Assembly (NCBI GenBank): GCA_039028155.1 | Contig: JBCCIS010000007.1 | Span: 1-64,000, forward strand | DNA length: 64,000 nt | Direction: 5' to 3' | Origin: Pseudomonadota bacterium | Lineage (GTDB): Bacteria > Pseudomonadota > Alphaproteobacteria > SP197 | Part shown: positions 17,899 through 27,207 of the stretch, piece by piece | How positions within the stretch are numbered: position 1 is the first letter of the stretch | Layout of the letters: every line of letters starts with the position of its first letter | The notes under the pieces: model-generated | Database searches by the model: none | Seen by the model: the letters and a program-made list of their open reading frames with translations, nothing else | What the model was told of the DNA's origin: nothing | Program-made: the position numbers and the translations under genes

Positions 17899-18363
17899 AT
17901 GAAGACTTACGTCGCGACGCCCGCGAACGTGGAGCGTAAATGGTACGTCATCGATGCCGAGGGCATGGTCCTGGGCCGCATGGCGACCGAAATCGCCAAG
18001 ATCCTGCGTGGCAAGCACAAGCCGACCTTTTCGCCTCACGTCGATTGCGGCGATTACGTCGTCGTCGTCAATGCCGAGAAGGTGGCGCTGACCGGCAACA
18101 AGCGCGATCAGAAGACGTTCTATTGGCACACCGGCTGGGTCGGTGGCGTCAAGGGCCGCACCATGGGCGAACGCCTGGAAAGCGATCATCCCGAGCGGGT
18201 GGTGATCAAGGCGGTCGAACGCATGATCACGCGCAACCCCTTGGGCCGCGACGTCATGACGAAGCTGAAGGTCTACGCCGGTCCCGATCACCCGCATGAG
18301 GCCCAGAACCCCGAAGTGCTGGATCTCGCGAGCCGTAACCGCAAGAACAAGAGGGCTGCCTGA
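17899..18363 (+). CDS. rplM: 50S ribosomal protein L13
   Basis: A 154-residue protein, normal for alphaproteobacterial L13. It begins [20 protein letters not shown] and contains the conserved [32 protein letters not shown] and [16 protein letters not shown] blocks. L13 is an early-assembly protein of the large subunit. It is followed 2 bp later by rpsI, the universal bacterial pairing. A TTGACA promoter lies 68 bases upstream. Confidence 0.99.
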   Translation: MKTYVATPANVERKWYVIDAEGMVLGRMATEIAKILRGKHKPTFSPHVDCGDYVVVVNAEKVALTGNKRDQKTFYWHTGWVGGVKGRTMGERLESDHPERVVIKAVERMITRNPLGRDVMTKLKVYAGPDHPHEAQNPEVLDLASRNRKNKRAA

Positions 18364-18365
18364 CC

Positions 18366-18848
18366 ATGGCTGGTACCGAACTTTCCGAAGCGCTCGAGCA
18401 AGCGACCGAGACCGTCGAGCAGGCCGCGCCCGTCGAACTGCCGGAACCGCAGATCGACGACAAGAGCCGCGCCTACGCGACCGGTAAGCGCAAGGACGCG
18501 ATCGCCCGCGTGTGGATCCGCCCGGGTAGCGGACGCATCGTCGTCAACGGCCGCGAGGTCGAGAAGTATTTCCCGCGGCCCACGTGGCGCCTGATCATGA
18601 ACCAGCCGTTCCAGGCCGCCGGCCGTGGCGAGCAGTACGACGTCTTTGCCACCGTCAGGGGCGGTGGGCTGTCCGGTCAAGCCGGCGCCATCCGTCACGG
18701 CATCAGCAAGGCGCTTTCGCTTTATGAGCCGGCGCTGCGCGCGACGCTCAAGAAGGGCGGTTTCCTGACCCGCGACCCGCGCGTCGTCGAGCGCAAGAAG
18801 TACGGCAAGCGCAAGGCGCGCCGCAGCTTCCAGTTCTCGAAGCGCTAA
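18366..18848 (+). CDS. rpsI: 30S ribosomal protein S9
   Basis: A 160-residue protein. Residues about 35-160 are canonical S9: [38 protein letters not shown], and the basic C-terminal tail ending RRSFQFSKR that reaches the P-site tRNA. An acidic N-terminal extension of roughly 33 residues rich in Glu precedes the core, as often seen in this class. It is co-transcribed with rplM and ends before a strong intrinsic terminator. Confidence 0.99.
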   Translation: MAGTELSEALEQATETVEQAAPVELPEPQIDDKSRAYATGKRKDAIARVWIRPGSGRIVVNGREVEKYFPRPTWRLIMNQPFQAAGRGEQYDVFATVRGGGLSGQAGAIRHGISKALSLYEPALRATLKKGGFLTRDPRVVERKKYGKRKARRSFQFSKR

Positions 18849-18882
18849 GCGACAAGCAGCACAACAGAGTCGGCAGTAAATG

Positions 18883-18917
18883 CGGCGCTTCCAGATACTG
18901 GAAGCGCCGTTTCTTTT
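18883..18917 (+). terminator. Rho-independent terminator of rplM-rpsI
   Basis: A perfect 12-bp stem (CGGCGCTTCCAG at 18883-18894 and its complement at 18898-18909) with a 3-base loop is followed by TTTCTTTT. It lies 34 bp past the rpsI stop. Confidence 0.95.
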
Positions 18918-18951
18918 ACCCAGATGGGCGGCGGCTAAATGCCGAGGCCGC

Positions 18952-19695
18952 TCAGGCTCTGACCCACGGGTCCGGTGAGATGACTGTCTGCTTATTCAGG
19001 CAAAGAAACAGCCGGGACAGTCCTGTCCCGGCGATTGGCGGTGACCGGTGAACGACCCCGCTGTTCGGTCCGGCGCAGTTGCCCTTGAAGAGCGCGACAT
19101 CATGGTCGCCAAGGCGCTCTAAAGGACCGTTGTAGTCCTTTTGACCGGTGATGGCTTCTTCGGCTTGCGCCATGCGAACCCACTGTGTCGTGGGTCCGCG
19201 ATAGGTTGTGACCAAGCGCGCTTCAACGGTGTCGCGATGAAACTTCCAGCAGGCATCGTGATCGACCCTCTCCAGCCGGACATCAACGCTGTCGCTATCG
19301 GTGATGGCGGCAAAGGCGCGAACGAGACGGTCGATGTCGTCGACCAGGTGATCGCGCATGTCACATGCGGCCATCCCACATTTATCCAGCAATGGCTCAA
19401 GGGCGTGCTGAAGATCGTCAGGCTGGACGAGGATCCGCAGATAAGGAAGTGACTCAACGTCCAAACGATCGAGCCAATCACTCACGGGCGAGGGCAGTGA
19501 TCGCTGCCAAATCACGAGTTCTGTGCCTGGCTCTTTGATGGTGGCGAGACCGTCTCTCGTCTCCACTGTCCGAACGCCATCCATCAACGCGACAGGCTCT
19601 ACGTCGACCAACGCGACAGGCTCTACGTCGACGCGATGTTCTGGGGTCACGGGAGCCGTGGTGAAATCCCACGCATTTTGTCGAGCCGATGTCAT
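18952..19695 (-). CDS. DUF1826-family protein, end of the zinc operon
   Basis: A 247-residue protein of the DUF1826 type, a family found beside COG0523 GTPases in zinc-regulated loci; its biochemistry is unknown. Visible are [23 protein letters not shown], a [10 protein letters not shown] segment and [19 protein letters not shown], whose conserved His, Asp and Arg resemble a beta-barrel metal-binding core. The ATG at 19695 overlaps the cobW stop (ATGA). Residues around 25-40 contain the octapeptide VDVEPVAL twice, from a 24-bp tandem duplication. The assignment is from remembered family features, not a search. Confidence 0.7.
   Translation of the reverse strand: MTSARQNAWDFTTAPVTPEHRVDVEPVALVDVEPVALMDGVRTVETRDGLATIKEPGTELVIWQRSLPSPVSDWLDRLDVESLPYLRILVQPDDLQHALEPLLDKCGMAACDMRDHLVDDIDRLVRAFAAITDSDSVDVRLERVDHDACWKFHRDTVEARLVTTYRGPTTQWVRMAQAEEAITGQKDYNGPLERLGDHDVALFKGNCAGPNSGVVHRSPPIAGTGLSRLFLCLNKQTVISPDPWVRA
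19585..19632. repeat. Perfect 24-bp tandem duplication inside the DUF1826 gene
   Basis: Two identical head-to-tail 24-base units (19585-19608 and 19609-19632) encode a repeated VDVEPVAL segment. The in-frame, uninterrupted identity points to a recent slippage or duplication in the less conserved N-terminal part of the protein. Confidence 0.9.
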
Positions 19696-20927
19696 GCCGC
19701 GGTCTCGGCGCGCTGCCAAGCCGGGAACGGGTCGGGCAAGTCGACGAACGATTCGGGACCTATGGCAAGGTCGTCGGGGACGAGGCAGGCGTCCAGCCTG
19801 GCCTTCAGTTCCGACCAGTCGATCCCACTGCCGATGAAGACAATCTCCTGGCGCCGGTCGCCCCAGGGCTCCTCCCAATGCGCCCGCATGTAGGCGCGCG
19901 CTCTTTCCTCATCCGGCCAGCGCTCTCGCGGAACGGAGGCCCACCAAATGCCGAGCGGACTGACCGAAGACAGCGAACCCGCAAGGGAGAACTCTGCGAC
20001 CCAGTCCGGTCGCGTGGCCATCCAGAAATGCCCCTTGGCACGGATCACGCCGGGCATTTCACCGGTCAGCACATCGTGGATACGTTCCGGTACGAACGGC
20101 CGGCGGGCGCGGTAGACGAAGCTCACCACCCCGTACTCCTCGGTCTCCGGCACATGATCGGCGTAGCCGTAGAGTTCTTTGGCCCACATCGGATGCTCGT
20201 GGGCCTTCTCATAATCGAAGAGCCCGGTATCGAGGATCGATTCTGAGGGAACATCGGAATGGTTGGTCTCGATGACCTGCGCGTCCGCGTTCAGGCTGCG
20301 GATGATCTTGCGCGCGGCGTCAAGCTGATATGTCTCGGCATCGCCGGCCTTGTTGAGAATGATCACATCGGCGAACTCGATCTGGTCGGTCAAAAGATGG
20401 ACGAGGGTACGTTCGTCTTCCTCACCCATCGTTTCGCCCCGGTCGCGCAAGAAATCCTGACTGGCGTAGTCGCGCAGCAGGTTCACCGCATCCACGACCG
20501 TCACCATGGTGTCGAGGCGGGCGACATCGGACAGGCTCTCACCGTCAACGTCGCGAAAGTCGAACGTGGCGGCGACAGGCAAGGGCTCGGAGATGCCGGT
20601 CGACTCAATCAACAAGTAGTCGAAACGGCCCTCCCCGGCGAGGCGTCGTACCTCGTCGAGGAGGTCATCACGCAGCGTGCAACATATGCAGCCGTTCGAC
20701 ATCTCAACCAGGGTTTCGTCGGTGCGACTCAACTCGGTATCGGCGCGCACCAAGTCTGCGTCGATGTTCACTTCCGACATGTCATTGACGATCACGGCGA
20801 CACGCCGACCCTCGCGGTTGTTCAGGATGCGGTTCAGCAGCGTCGTTTTGCCGGCGCCGAGAAAACCAGACAACACGGTAACCGGAAGGCGTGAGTCTTG
20901 AGTATCCATGACTTCGTCCACTTCCAT
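19692..20927 (-). CDS. COG0523 (CobW/ZigA-type) GTP-binding zinc metallochaperone
   Basis: A 411-residue G3E GTPase. Walker A is [16 protein letters not shown], the metal-binding CXCC motif is [13 protein letters not shown], and NKAGD is the guanine-specificity motif. The C-terminal half carries the CobW_C domain. Length and position in a znu operon match the ZigA/ZTP-activated ZNG1 relatives that deliver zinc when it is scarce. The start overlaps the znuA stop (TAATG), so translation is coupled; an internal ATG at 20909 is the alternative. The stop overlaps the DUF1826 start. Zur control is expected. Confidence 0.9.
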   Translation of the reverse strand: MEVDEVMDTQDSRLPVTVLSGFLGAGKTTLLNRILNNREGRRVAVIVNDMSEVNIDADLVRADTELSRTDETLVEMSNGCICCTLRDDLLDEVRRLAGEGRFDYLLIESTGISEPLPVAATFDFRDVDGESLSDVARLDTMVTVVDAVNLLRDYASQDFLRDRGETMGEEDERTLVHLLTDQIEFADVIILNKAGDAETYQLDAARKIIRSLNADAQVIETNHSDVPSESILDTGLFDYEKAHEHPMWAKELYGYADHVPETEEYGVVSFVYRARRPFVPERIHDVLTGEMPGVIRAKGHFWMATRPDWVAEFSLAGSLSSVSPLGIWWASVPRERWPDEERARAYMRAHWEEPWGDRRQEIVFIGSGIDWSELKARLDACLVPDDLAIGPESFVDLPDPFPAWQRAETAA

Positions 20928-21979
20928 TAGGAGCCAAGCGCTTGCGCGAGCGTTGTCGCGTTGTGGCGCATCATGTCGAGATAGGTCGAAGCCGGACCGT
21001 CCGATCCGGAGAGTGCATCGGAATACAGCGTGCCGCCGACCGTTGCGTTGGTCTCGCTGGCGATCTGTTCCAGCAGCCGGTTGTCGGTGATCGACTCAAC
21101 GAATACCGCAGAAATCTCTTCGTCGCGGATTTGCGTGATCAGCTCGGCCACATCTGCCGCGGATGGCTCGCTTTCGGTGCTGAGCCCCTGCGGAGCCTCG
21201 AAGACGAGACCATAACGATCCGCGAAATACCCGAAGGCATCATGAGATGTCACGACAGTGCGGGCGTCTGCTGGCAGTGCATCGACAAGCGCAAGGATCT
21301 CGGCGTCGAGTGACTGCATTTCAGCGACATAAGCTTCAGCATTGGCCTGATAGTCCTGGGCGTTGTCGGGATCGGCCTGGGCAAGCGCTTGGGCGATGTT
21401 CATGGCATAGATCTCACCAGCGGCGAGGCTTTGCCAGGCATGCGGGTCGAAGGCACCGTGGTGATGGTCGTCGTGGCCTGACTCGGCATGGTCGTCGTGG
21501 TCGTCATGATCATCGTGGTCGGCGTGATCGTCGTGGTCGGCATGATCGTCATGATCATCGTGGTCGGCATGATCGTCGTGATCATCATGGCCGTCATCGT
21601 CGTGGTGCTCATCGCCTTCTTCGAAGGCAATCGGCTCGATACCCTGGGTGGCGACAACGCGCGTGCCATTGAAATCTGAAGCGTCAACCAGGCGGTCGAT
21701 CCAGCCTTCGAACTCGAGCCCGTTGACGAAAAGGACCTCGGCGCTGCTGACGGCGCGGGCGTCAGCTGGGGTAGGCTGGTAGACATGCGCATCGCCATCC
21801 GGGCCGACGAGTGTCGTGACCTCTACGTGCTCACCCCCAATGCGCCCAACCATGTCGCCGAGGATCGAGAAGGTCGCCACGACGGGGACTGGCTCGTCCG
21901 ACTGCGCGAGAGTAGGCGTCGCCAGTGACAGAGCGAAAACCGTCGCGGCTGACTTCAGAAGGATTCTGCGGGTCGTCAT
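20927..21979 (-). CDS. znuA: Zinc ABC transporter substrate-binding protein
   Basis: A 350-residue periplasmic protein of the cluster A-I family. It has a signal peptide ([20 protein letters not shown]), then [20 protein letters not shown], a His ligand around [14 protein letters not shown], and the second half [15 protein letters not shown] and [16 protein letters not shown]. Between the first two ligand regions is a roughly 55-residue loop almost wholly of His, Asp and Ala (DDH, ADHDDH units), the zinc-capture loop of ZnuA, unusually long here. The ATG at 21979 has AGGAAA upstream and sits 11 bp after znuB. Confidence 0.96.
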   Translation of the reverse strand: MTTRRILLKSAATVFALSLATPTLAQSDEPVPVVATFSILGDMVGRIGGEHVEVTTLVGPDGDAHVYQPTPADARAVSSAEVLFVNGLEFEGWIDRLVDASDFNGTRVVATQGIEPIAFEEGDEHHDDDGHDDHDDHADHDDHDDHADHDDHADHDDHDDHDDHAESGHDDHHHGAFDPHAWQSLAAGEIYAMNIAQALAQADPDNAQDYQANAEAYVAEMQSLDAEILALVDALPADARTVVTSHDAFGYFADRYGLVFEAPQGLSTESEPSAADVAELITQIRDEEISAVFVESITDNRLLEQIASETNATVGGTLYSDALSGSDGPASTYLDMMRHNATTLAQALGS

Positions 21980-21990
21980 GGTGTTTCCTT

Positions 21991-22860
21991 TCATGTTTCG
22001 AAACCAGGGCGCGGCTTGACGCGCGCGATAAGTCCGCCTGCCGGTCCCAACACCAGCGACAATCCGTAGGCGATACCGGCCACGAGGATGATCGCCGGCC
22101 CAGATGGCAGGCTGTAGTGGTAGGAGAGCAACAGGCCGATGAGGCTCGACAGAACGGCCACAGTGACCGCGACAAAGACAAGGCCGCCGATGCTGACGGC
22201 CCAAAAGCGCGCTGCTGCCGCGGGCAGGATCATGATGCCAACCACCATGAGCGTACCGAGCGCATGAAAACCGCCGACAAGGTTCAGCACCACGAGAGCA
22301 AGGAAGGTGAAATGCGTGACCGCACTAAGCCCGCTGACCGAGCGCAAAAATTGGGGGTCGGCGCACTCCAAGACCAGCGGCCGGAAGAGGGCCGCCAGAA
22401 CTAGTACGGACAGGCTCGCGATTGAGCACAAGAGGATCAGGGCCGCGTCATCAAGCGCCAGCACTGTGCCGAAAAGCACGTGCATCAGATCCACGTTGCT
22501 GCCGCGGGTCGAGACGATCAGCACGCCCAGTGCAAGCGAGATCAGATAAAAGGCTGCCAGACTTGCATCCTCGCGCAGGGCCGTAACGCGGGCGACAAAG
22601 CCCGAGAGCAGGGCCACGGCCATGCCGGCGATCAGGCCCCCGATGGTCATCGCGCCGAGCGAGAGCCCCGCGATTAGATAGCCTATGGCGGCGCCGGGCA
22701 GGATCGCGTGGGCCATCGCGTCCCCGGTTAGGCTCATCCGCCGCAACATCAGGAACACGCCGACTGGAGTCGCGCCGATGGAAATCGCGATGCAGCCGAG
22801 CAGTGCGCGGCGCATGAAGCCGAAATCGGCAAAGGGCTGGAAGACGGCGTCCCAAATCAT
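21991..22860 (-). CDS. znuB: Zinc ABC transporter permease
   Basis: A 289-residue protein with about eight membrane helices of the ABC-3 permease family: LGCIAISIGATPVGVFLMLR, RMSLTGDAMAHAILPGAAIG (the conserved D-A-x-x-H-A region of metal permeases) and a C-terminal LSYHYSLPSGPAIILVAG. It forms the channel of the ZnuABC importer in the inner membrane. The ATG overlaps the znuC stop by 4 bases. Confidence 0.95.
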   Translation of the reverse strand: MIWDAVFQPFADFGFMRRALLGCIAISIGATPVGVFLMLRRMSLTGDAMAHAILPGAAIGYLIAGLSLGAMTIGGLIAGMAVALLSGFVARVTALREDASLAAFYLISLALGVLIVSTRGSNVDLMHVLFGTVLALDDAALILLCSIASLSVLVLAALFRPLVLECADPQFLRSVSGLSAVTHFTFLALVVLNLVGGFHALGTLMVVGIMILPAAAARFWAVSIGGLVFVAVTVAVLSSLIGLLLSYHYSLPSGPAIILVAGIAYGLSLVLGPAGGLIARVKPRPGFET

Positions 22861-23600
22861 GCCGCACTCCGTCCACGGGAATGTGGCGGGCCCGCGCTAG
22901 CCTCGCACATTTGCCGGGCACGAAACTGGTTCTCAGCGGTGAGGACCTGTTCCGTCGGCCCATAGGCGACGAGCTCGCGCGCCAGCATGAGTGCGTCGGG
23001 GAAGTGCGCGCGGACCGTATCGTGATCATGCAGTACGGCGAGCACCGTCCGGCCTTCGCCATGCCATCGCCGCACGACGCTGATGAGATCGGCCATGGTG
23101 CGGGCGTCAATCGCGGTGAAGGGCTCATCCAGCAGAACCAAACGGGCATCCTGCAAGAGAAGCCGCGCGAACAACGCACGCTGCATCTGACCGCCAGACA
23201 GCGATCCGATAGGGCGGAGTTCAAACCCGGTCAGGCCCACAGCCGCGATCGCGGCATCGACGCGTGCCCGACGCTTCCGTCCGAGCCAACCAAAGGGACC
23301 GATCTCGCGCCATAGACCCATGGCGACAAGATCGACCACCGAAATCGGGAACGCCCGGTCGATGTCTACTTGCTGCGGCAGATAGGCGATGTCGTCGCGG
23401 CCCAGCGAACCGAACGCCACTTGACCTTCCAGCGGCTCGAGCGTTCCGATCACGCCCTTCAGCAGGGTTGACTTGCCCGCACCGTTTGGGCCCACGATGG
23501 CTGTGAGACTTCCCTCGGCTATCTCCGCCTGAAGATGACGGACCGCCGGATGACGGTCATAGCCCAGCGTAAGGTTCTGGAAGGTGAGCGCGGTGTTCAT
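22857..23600 (-). CDS. znuC: Zinc ABC transporter ATP-binding protein
   Basis: A 247-residue ABC ATPase. It shows Walker A GPNGAGKSTLLKG, a Q-loop at LPQQVDIDRAFP, the signature LSGGQMQRALFARLL, Walker B LVLLDEPFTAID and an H-loop at VLHDHD. It powers zinc import with ZnuB and ZnuA. The ATG at 23600 has GGGGGG upstream; the longer frame to 23777 runs over zur and the small ORF. Its start overlaps the stop of the 43-residue ORF. Confidence 0.95.
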   Translation of the reverse strand: MNTALTFQNLTLGYDRHPAVRHLQAEIAEGSLTAIVGPNGAGKSTLLKGVIGTLEPLEGQVAFGSLGRDDIAYLPQQVDIDRAFPISVVDLVAMGLWREIGPFGWLGRKRRARVDAAIAAVGLTGFELRPIGSLSGGQMQRALFARLLLQDARLVLLDEPFTAIDARTMADLISVVRRWHGEGRTVLAVLHDHDTVRAHFPDALMLARELVAYGPTEQVLTAENQFRARQMCEASAGPPHSRGRSAA

Positions 23601-23728
23601 GGGCCCCCCGGTGTCGAGGTCGCCCAGAAGAAGCCCGCCCAAAGCGCCACCACAACCAGCGCCGCTACGGCCAACCGGGTTCCCGCCCCGAAGTGAAGCA
23701 GACGCAGCATTGACCGTCGTTCCGTCAT
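23597..23728 (-). CDS. 43-residue single-pass membrane protein in the znu operon
   Basis: A very short gene locked between zur1 and znuC: its ATG overlaps the zur1 stop (ATGA) and its TGA overlaps the znuC start (ATGA). The protein begins MTERRSMLRLLHFG, then has one hydrophobic helix (about residues 19-37, LAVAALVVVALWAGFFWA) and a short STPGGP tail. Positive residues precede the helix, suggesting the N-terminus stays inside. I recognise no family. The double coupling is strong evidence that it is translated. A role with ZnuB is a guess. Confidence 0.65.
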   Translation of the reverse strand: MTERRSMLRLLHFGAGTRLAVAALVVVALWAGFFWATSTPGGP

Positions 23729-24126
23729 GCCGGCACTTTCCCGGCGGCGCAGGATGCACATCTCCCGTGCACCTCAATCACGTGCCGGGCAGGGGAAAAG
23801 CCGGACTTGCCGGTAATGCGCGAAAGCGCCTTCAGCAGATCGGGTGCGGCGCTTTCTTCAACGGCGCCGCAGTCATCGCAAATCGACAGGATCGAATCGT
23901 GGTGCTGGCAGTCGCCCGCGCAAGCAATGTAGGCGTTTAGCGACTCAACGCGACGAACGGACCCGCGGTCTTCAAGCGCGGACAGTGCCCGGTAGATCGT
24001 CGGCGGCGCGATCTTTGGATTGGCCTCGCTCAACACGCGCAGAACATCGTAGGCAGACTGCGGCTCGTGGCGCCAGCGCAGGACCGCCAGCACCTCCGCC
24101 TGCATCTTCTCTCCCCGCTTGCCCAT
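23725..24126 (-). CDS. zur: Fur-family zinc uptake regulator (Zur), first copy
   Basis: A 133-residue Fur-fold regulator. It has a winged helix (SAYDVLRVLSEANPKIAPPTIYRALSAL), then CDDCGAVEE and CASCAAG, the two structural-zinc CxxC pairs, and a His-rich ligand stretch ECAGDCQHHD-like region. Zur with bound zinc represses uptake genes. It heads the zur-smORF-znuCBA-cobW-DUF1826 operon, and a near-perfect palindrome lies just upstream, so autoregulation is likely. A second Fur-family gene 2.5 kb away heads its own operon. Confidence 0.92.
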   Translation of the reverse strand: MGKRGEKMQAEVLAVLRWRHEPQSAYDVLRVLSEANPKIAPPTIYRALSALEDRGSVRRVESLNAYIACAGDCQHHDSILSICDDCGAVEESAAPDLLKALSRITGKSGFSPARHVIEVHGRCASCAAGKVPA

Positions 24127-24154
24127 GCAACTTCTCCATCCACGTCACTCCTTA

Positions 24155-24175
24155 TAATGTAATAATATAACATTA
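24155..24175 (-). promoter_or_regulatory. Zur-box-like palindrome before zur1
   Basis: TAATGTAATAATATAACATTA is symmetric at 18 of 20 paired positions (arms TAATGT/ACATTA) and stands out as AT-rich in GC-rich DNA, 29 bases before the zur1 ATG. It resembles alphaproteobacterial Zur sites (ATGTTATA-type half-sites) and the similar site before zur2. Confidence 0.72.
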
Positions 24176-24328
24176 CACAAGACGGGATGAGGGTGTGGAT
24201 CGCGGTGCCTTAAGGAAGGTTGGTCGAAAAACTTCCGCATGGACGTCTCGTGTCCAATTCGCAATGTCCGCCATCAGCGCAAAGCCAAGAACCACCACGC
24301 CTGCATGAACCGACGCGCTCTTGGGCGT

Positions 24329-24595
24329 TCAGTGACCGATCTGCTCCGCCAAGGCAGTCACGATGTCGGTTTGCTCGATCTCCGCCAGCGGTCTGTGGAT
24401 GTGCCATGTGCGGTGCTGGCCATTCGAACCGTGCACGGTCACGACAGTTTCTACGGGCGGACAGTCCGGTTCGTGGCAGGCGAGTTCTGCGACGGACACG
24501 ATGTCGGTTTCTGCGAGGTCGAGGTGTTCCGTCACCCAGGCTTTAACCATCCCGGCACGGCCGGGTGCGGCGCGGCGTTCGAAGAGGTTCTTCAT
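24329..24595 (-). CDS. Small Cys-containing protein of unknown function in the zur2 operon
   Basis: An 88-residue soluble protein, [13 protein letters not shown] at the start. Its central segment VAELACHEPDCPPVETVVTV has a C-x4-C pair with His and Asp nearby, suggestive of a metal or disulfide site, followed by a beta-strand-like GQHRTWHIHRPLAEI with two further His. The start overlaps the WD40 stop (ATGA), placing it in a zinc-regulated operon. I do not recognise the family. An ATG at residue 16 is an alternative start. Confidence 0.65.
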   Translation of the reverse strand: MKNLFERRAAPGRAGMVKAWVTEHLDLAETDIVSVAELACHEPDCPPVETVVTVHGSNGQHRTWHIHRPLAEIEQTDIVTALAEQIGH

Positions 24596-25665
24596 TCGAC
24601 TCCTCCGTCAAGACGAACCCAGAGGATGCGGCCGGCCTCGTCGCCGACGAAGAGCCATCCATCCGGCGTGATCGCCAACGCCGAGACCGGCGTGCCGCTC
24701 GACCCCTTGATAACCATGTCTTCCATGCTGCCGTCGTTCGACGGACGCCCGGCGAGAACGCAACCATCAGCAAAACCGGCGAAGACGCCGTCAAGACCGA
24801 CTAGCCCCGAAACGGCCGTACAGAGCTGCTTTCCGCCATAGGCGCAAGATTGCGGTGGACGTCCCATGGGGCCATCTTTGGTGTCGAAGGGCCAGCAGAC
24901 TGCTTCGTCTGCGCCGGAGGTGGCGAGAAAGGGTGCGGTACCGACCCAGGCAAAGCTCTTAACCTTGGTGGGATAGCCAGACATCCGCATGTCGGCCTTG
25001 TCACGCAAACGCCAGCCGTGAAGCGCATTTTCCTGCGTCGAAGTCGCGACATACTTCCCGTCGGGGCTGAATGTGACGGCGCCGTGCGATCCCTTCCAGA
25101 CGAGCTTCGTTGCTTTCCAGCGCCGCTCGCCCCGTTCCCAAACCGTGGCGCCCCCGTAATGGGCGACGGCGAGCCGGCGGCCCTTGGTGTCGAAGGCGAG
25201 GCCACCGACGGTGCTTGGGTGTTCGAAGGTCTTTGAAGTGGTTTCGTCTGAGCGCCAGACATGGGCAGTACGGCTTGAAGAGCAGGCGTACAGACCGGGC
25301 CCTGCGGCGACGCAATCGACCAAACGTGTGCCGAAGCTCGCAATTTCTTTGAGGGATCCGTCGGGCGAGAGACGCAGGAAACGCCCGTCATCGCCACCAG
25401 TAACTATCGCGCCCGATTGTCCTTCGGCGGCAAGACACAAGACCGCGCCGCGATGCGCCTCCACGACTTCTGGTGGCTCATCCGGGCGGAAGAACCGGAC
25501 CGAACCGTCTCCGAACCCAACGGCAACGCCCGTGCCGCTGGAAACCGCGGCGGTCACTGGCGCGCCAGTATCGAGCGTGAGGCCCTGGCGTTCGAGTTGA
25601 GTCTCCTCAAAGCCTTTGCGGCGTCGGTCTTGGCGCGCCGCTTCTGTTGCTACGCCGCCTGACAT
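24592..25665 (-). CDS. WD40-repeat protein in the zur2 operon
   Basis: A 357-residue protein with at least six blades: repeated [65 protein letters not shown] and [21 protein letters not shown] seven-bladed beta-propeller is likely; no signal peptide was seen, so it is probably cytoplasmic. Its ATG lies 16 bases inside the end of cobW2 and its stop overlaps the next gene, so all four genes are coupled. The role in zinc biology is unknown; a scaffold is possible. Confidence 0.78.
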   Translation of the reverse strand: MSGGVATEAARQDRRRKGFEETQLERQGLTLDTGAPVTAAVSSGTGVAVGFGDGSVRFFRPDEPPEVVEAHRGAVLCLAAEGQSGAIVTGGDDGRFLRLSPDGSLKEIASFGTRLVDCVAAGPGLYACSSSRTAHVWRSDETTSKTFEHPSTVGGLAFDTKGRRLAVAHYGGATVWERGERRWKATKLVWKGSHGAVTFSPDGKYVATSTQENALHGWRLRDKADMRMSGYPTKVKSFAWVGTAPFLATSGADEAVCWPFDTKDGPMGRPPQSCAYGGKQLCTAVSGLVGLDGVFAGFADGCVLAGRPSNDGSMEDMVIKGSSGTPVSALAITPDGWLFVGDEAGRILWVRLDGGVE

Positions 25666-26618
25666 GCGGCGAAACCGTCTTCGAGACCCATTGTTTCGAG
25701 GTTGCGTCCGATGAAGACCAGCCGCGACTGCCGCGCTCCCTGCGGCCAAGACCCCATCGGTGCGCCATCCATCAGCATATGGACACCCTGGAAGACGAAC
25801 CGATCGTCCTCGCCCTTAAAGTCGAGGATTCCCTTGGAGCGCAGGATGTCCGGCCCTCGGGTCTGCAGAAGGTTGCCGAACCATTCCTGGAACTTCTCGA
25901 GATCCAGCGGCACGTCTGACACAAGCGAGATGCTCTTCACGTCGTCGTCGTGTTCATGGTCGTGGTCCGATGTCAGGAAGTCGGGCTCCACTTCCAGCAC
26001 ACGGTCAAGACTGAAGGCGTTAAGGCCGATCACCTCGTCGAGCTCAGTCCCGCAACGCTCCGTGCGAATGATCTTGGCATAGGGGTTGATACGGCGAATG
26101 CGCTCTTCCACACGGCCAAGACCATCTGTTGCCACAAGGTCCGTCTTGTTCAGCAAAACGATGTCAGCGAAGGCGATCTGCTCTTCGGCCTCGTGGTGTT
26201 CGCCAAGCTGGTTGTCGAGATGTACAGCGTCCGCCACCGTCACAATCGCATCGAGCCGTGTACGGTCAGCCACGTCCTGATCGACGAAGAAGGTCTGTGC
26301 TACCGGGGCAGGGTCGGCAAGACCCGTGGTTTCCACGATGATGGCGTCGAACTTGTCGGCTCGTTTCATCAATCCGCCGAGGATGCGGATCAAGTCTCCC
26401 CGTACCGTGCAGCAGATGCAGCCGTTGTTCATCTCGAAGACTTCCTCGTCCGCGTCGACGACGAGATCGTTGTCGATTCCCTCCTCACCGAACTCGTTCA
26501 CGATCACGGCGTACCGTTTGCCGTGCCGCTCTGTAAGGATCCGGTTGAGAAGGGTCGTTTTTCCTGCACCGAGGAAACCGGTTAGCACGGTGACAGGGAT
26601 TTGCGGGATCTGATCCAT
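25650..26618 (-). CDS. COG0523 (CobW-type) GTP-binding metallochaperone, second copy
   Basis: A 322-residue G3E GTPase: Walker [21 protein letters not shown] motif in [22 protein letters not shown] for guanine and a His/Asp-rich [10 protein letters not shown] stretch before the CobW_C domain. It is shorter than the copy at 19.7 kb and belongs to a different subgroup. The ATG at 26618 is 11 bp after zur2, so Zur2 probably represses both. Presumed function is zinc supply to client proteins during starvation; the client is unknown. Confidence 0.9.
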   Translation of the reverse strand: MDQIPQIPVTVLTGFLGAGKTTLLNRILTERHGKRYAVIVNEFGEEGIDNDLVVDADEEVFEMNNGCICCTVRGDLIRILGGLMKRADKFDAIIVETTGLADPAPVAQTFFVDQDVADRTRLDAIVTVADAVHLDNQLGEHHEAEEQIAFADIVLLNKTDLVATDGLGRVEERIRRINPYAKIIRTERCGTELDEVIGLNAFSLDRVLEVEPDFLTSDHDHEHDDDVKSISLVSDVPLDLEKFQEWFGNLLQTRGPDILRSKGILDFKGEDDRFVFQGVHMLMDGAPMGSWPQGARQSRLVFIGRNLETMGLEDGFAACQAA

Positions 26619-26629
26619 GGTTGGGTACC

Positions 26630-27070
26630 TCAGTTGGCTGACGCGTCTGGGCGGCATGCGCCGCAGCGGCCGCGGATTTCGATGACGGAATGCTCAGGTT
26701 TGAAGCCCGAGTGGCTGGATAGGGCGGCAATGTTCTCGGCGAGGCGCGTGTCGACGTGCTCGGTCACGGCGCCACAATCCTCGCAGATCTCAAACACCGG
26801 GGTCTCCGTGTGTCTGGGATCGCAACACACGGTCCACGCGTTCAGCGATTCGATCCGGTGGACGCGCCCTGCAGCAAGAAGTTGGTCCAACGCGCGGTAC
26901 ACTGTCGTCGCCGCGGTCACACCTTCGCTGCGGAGAGCTTCCAGGATCTGGTAGGCGGATAGCGGTTTGTCTTGGTGCCGCAAGTGATCAAGCACGCGAT
27001 CTGCATGGGTTCGGCGGCGTGATTTGCCTTTTGCCACGACCAGTCTCCTCTTGGCCGCCCCTTGGTTCAA
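26630..27070 (-). CDS. Fur-family zinc regulator (Zur-like), second copy
   Basis: A 146-residue Fur-fold protein with [28 protein letters not shown] (winged helix), then [10 protein letters not shown] and CGACRPD metal pairs and a long basic N-terminal tail ([19 protein letters not shown]). It has 30-40 percent-looking similarity to the first copy in the helices. It heads zur2-cobW2-WD40-small protein, with a palindrome 25 bases upstream. The true metal could be zinc or another cation; the neighbourhood argues for zinc. Confidence 0.85.
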   Translation of the reverse strand: MNQGAAKRRLVVAKGKSRRRTHADRVLDHLRHQDKPLSAYQILEALRSEGVTAATTVYRALDQLLAAGRVHRIESLNAWTVCCDPRHTETPVFEICEDCGAVTEHVDTRLAENIAALSSHSGFKPEHSVIEIRGRCGACRPDASAN

Positions 27071-27094
27071 GACTAACGCGATGCCCCAACGGCT

Positions 27095-27112
27095 GCAATG
27101 TTATAACGTTGC
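27095..27112 (-). promoter_or_regulatory. Zur-box-like palindrome before zur2
   Basis: GCAATGTTATAACGTTGC is symmetric at 16 of 18 positions and shares the GTTATAAC core with known alphaproteobacterial Zur sites and the AATGT/ATAACATT arms before zur1. It lies 25 bases before the second fur-family ATG. Confidence 0.7.
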
Positions 27113-27207
27113 ATCGTTCTTACAATTACGTCGATGAACCAAAGAAGCCGACCCTCATGGTTTGTTCGCGCTGCTGAATCTGGCGCACCGATCTGGAACA
27201 GCTTCCC

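Noticed and set aside
19012-19031. Inverted repeat CCGGGACAG/CTGTCCCGG as a terminator
   Set aside because: It lies inside the conserved 3' end of the DUF1826 coding region and has no T-run on either side.
21488-21679. Plus-strand ORF of Val/Ile/Met-rich sequence over znuA
   Set aside because: It is the antisense of the His/Asp repeat of znuA and merely reflects codon complementarity.
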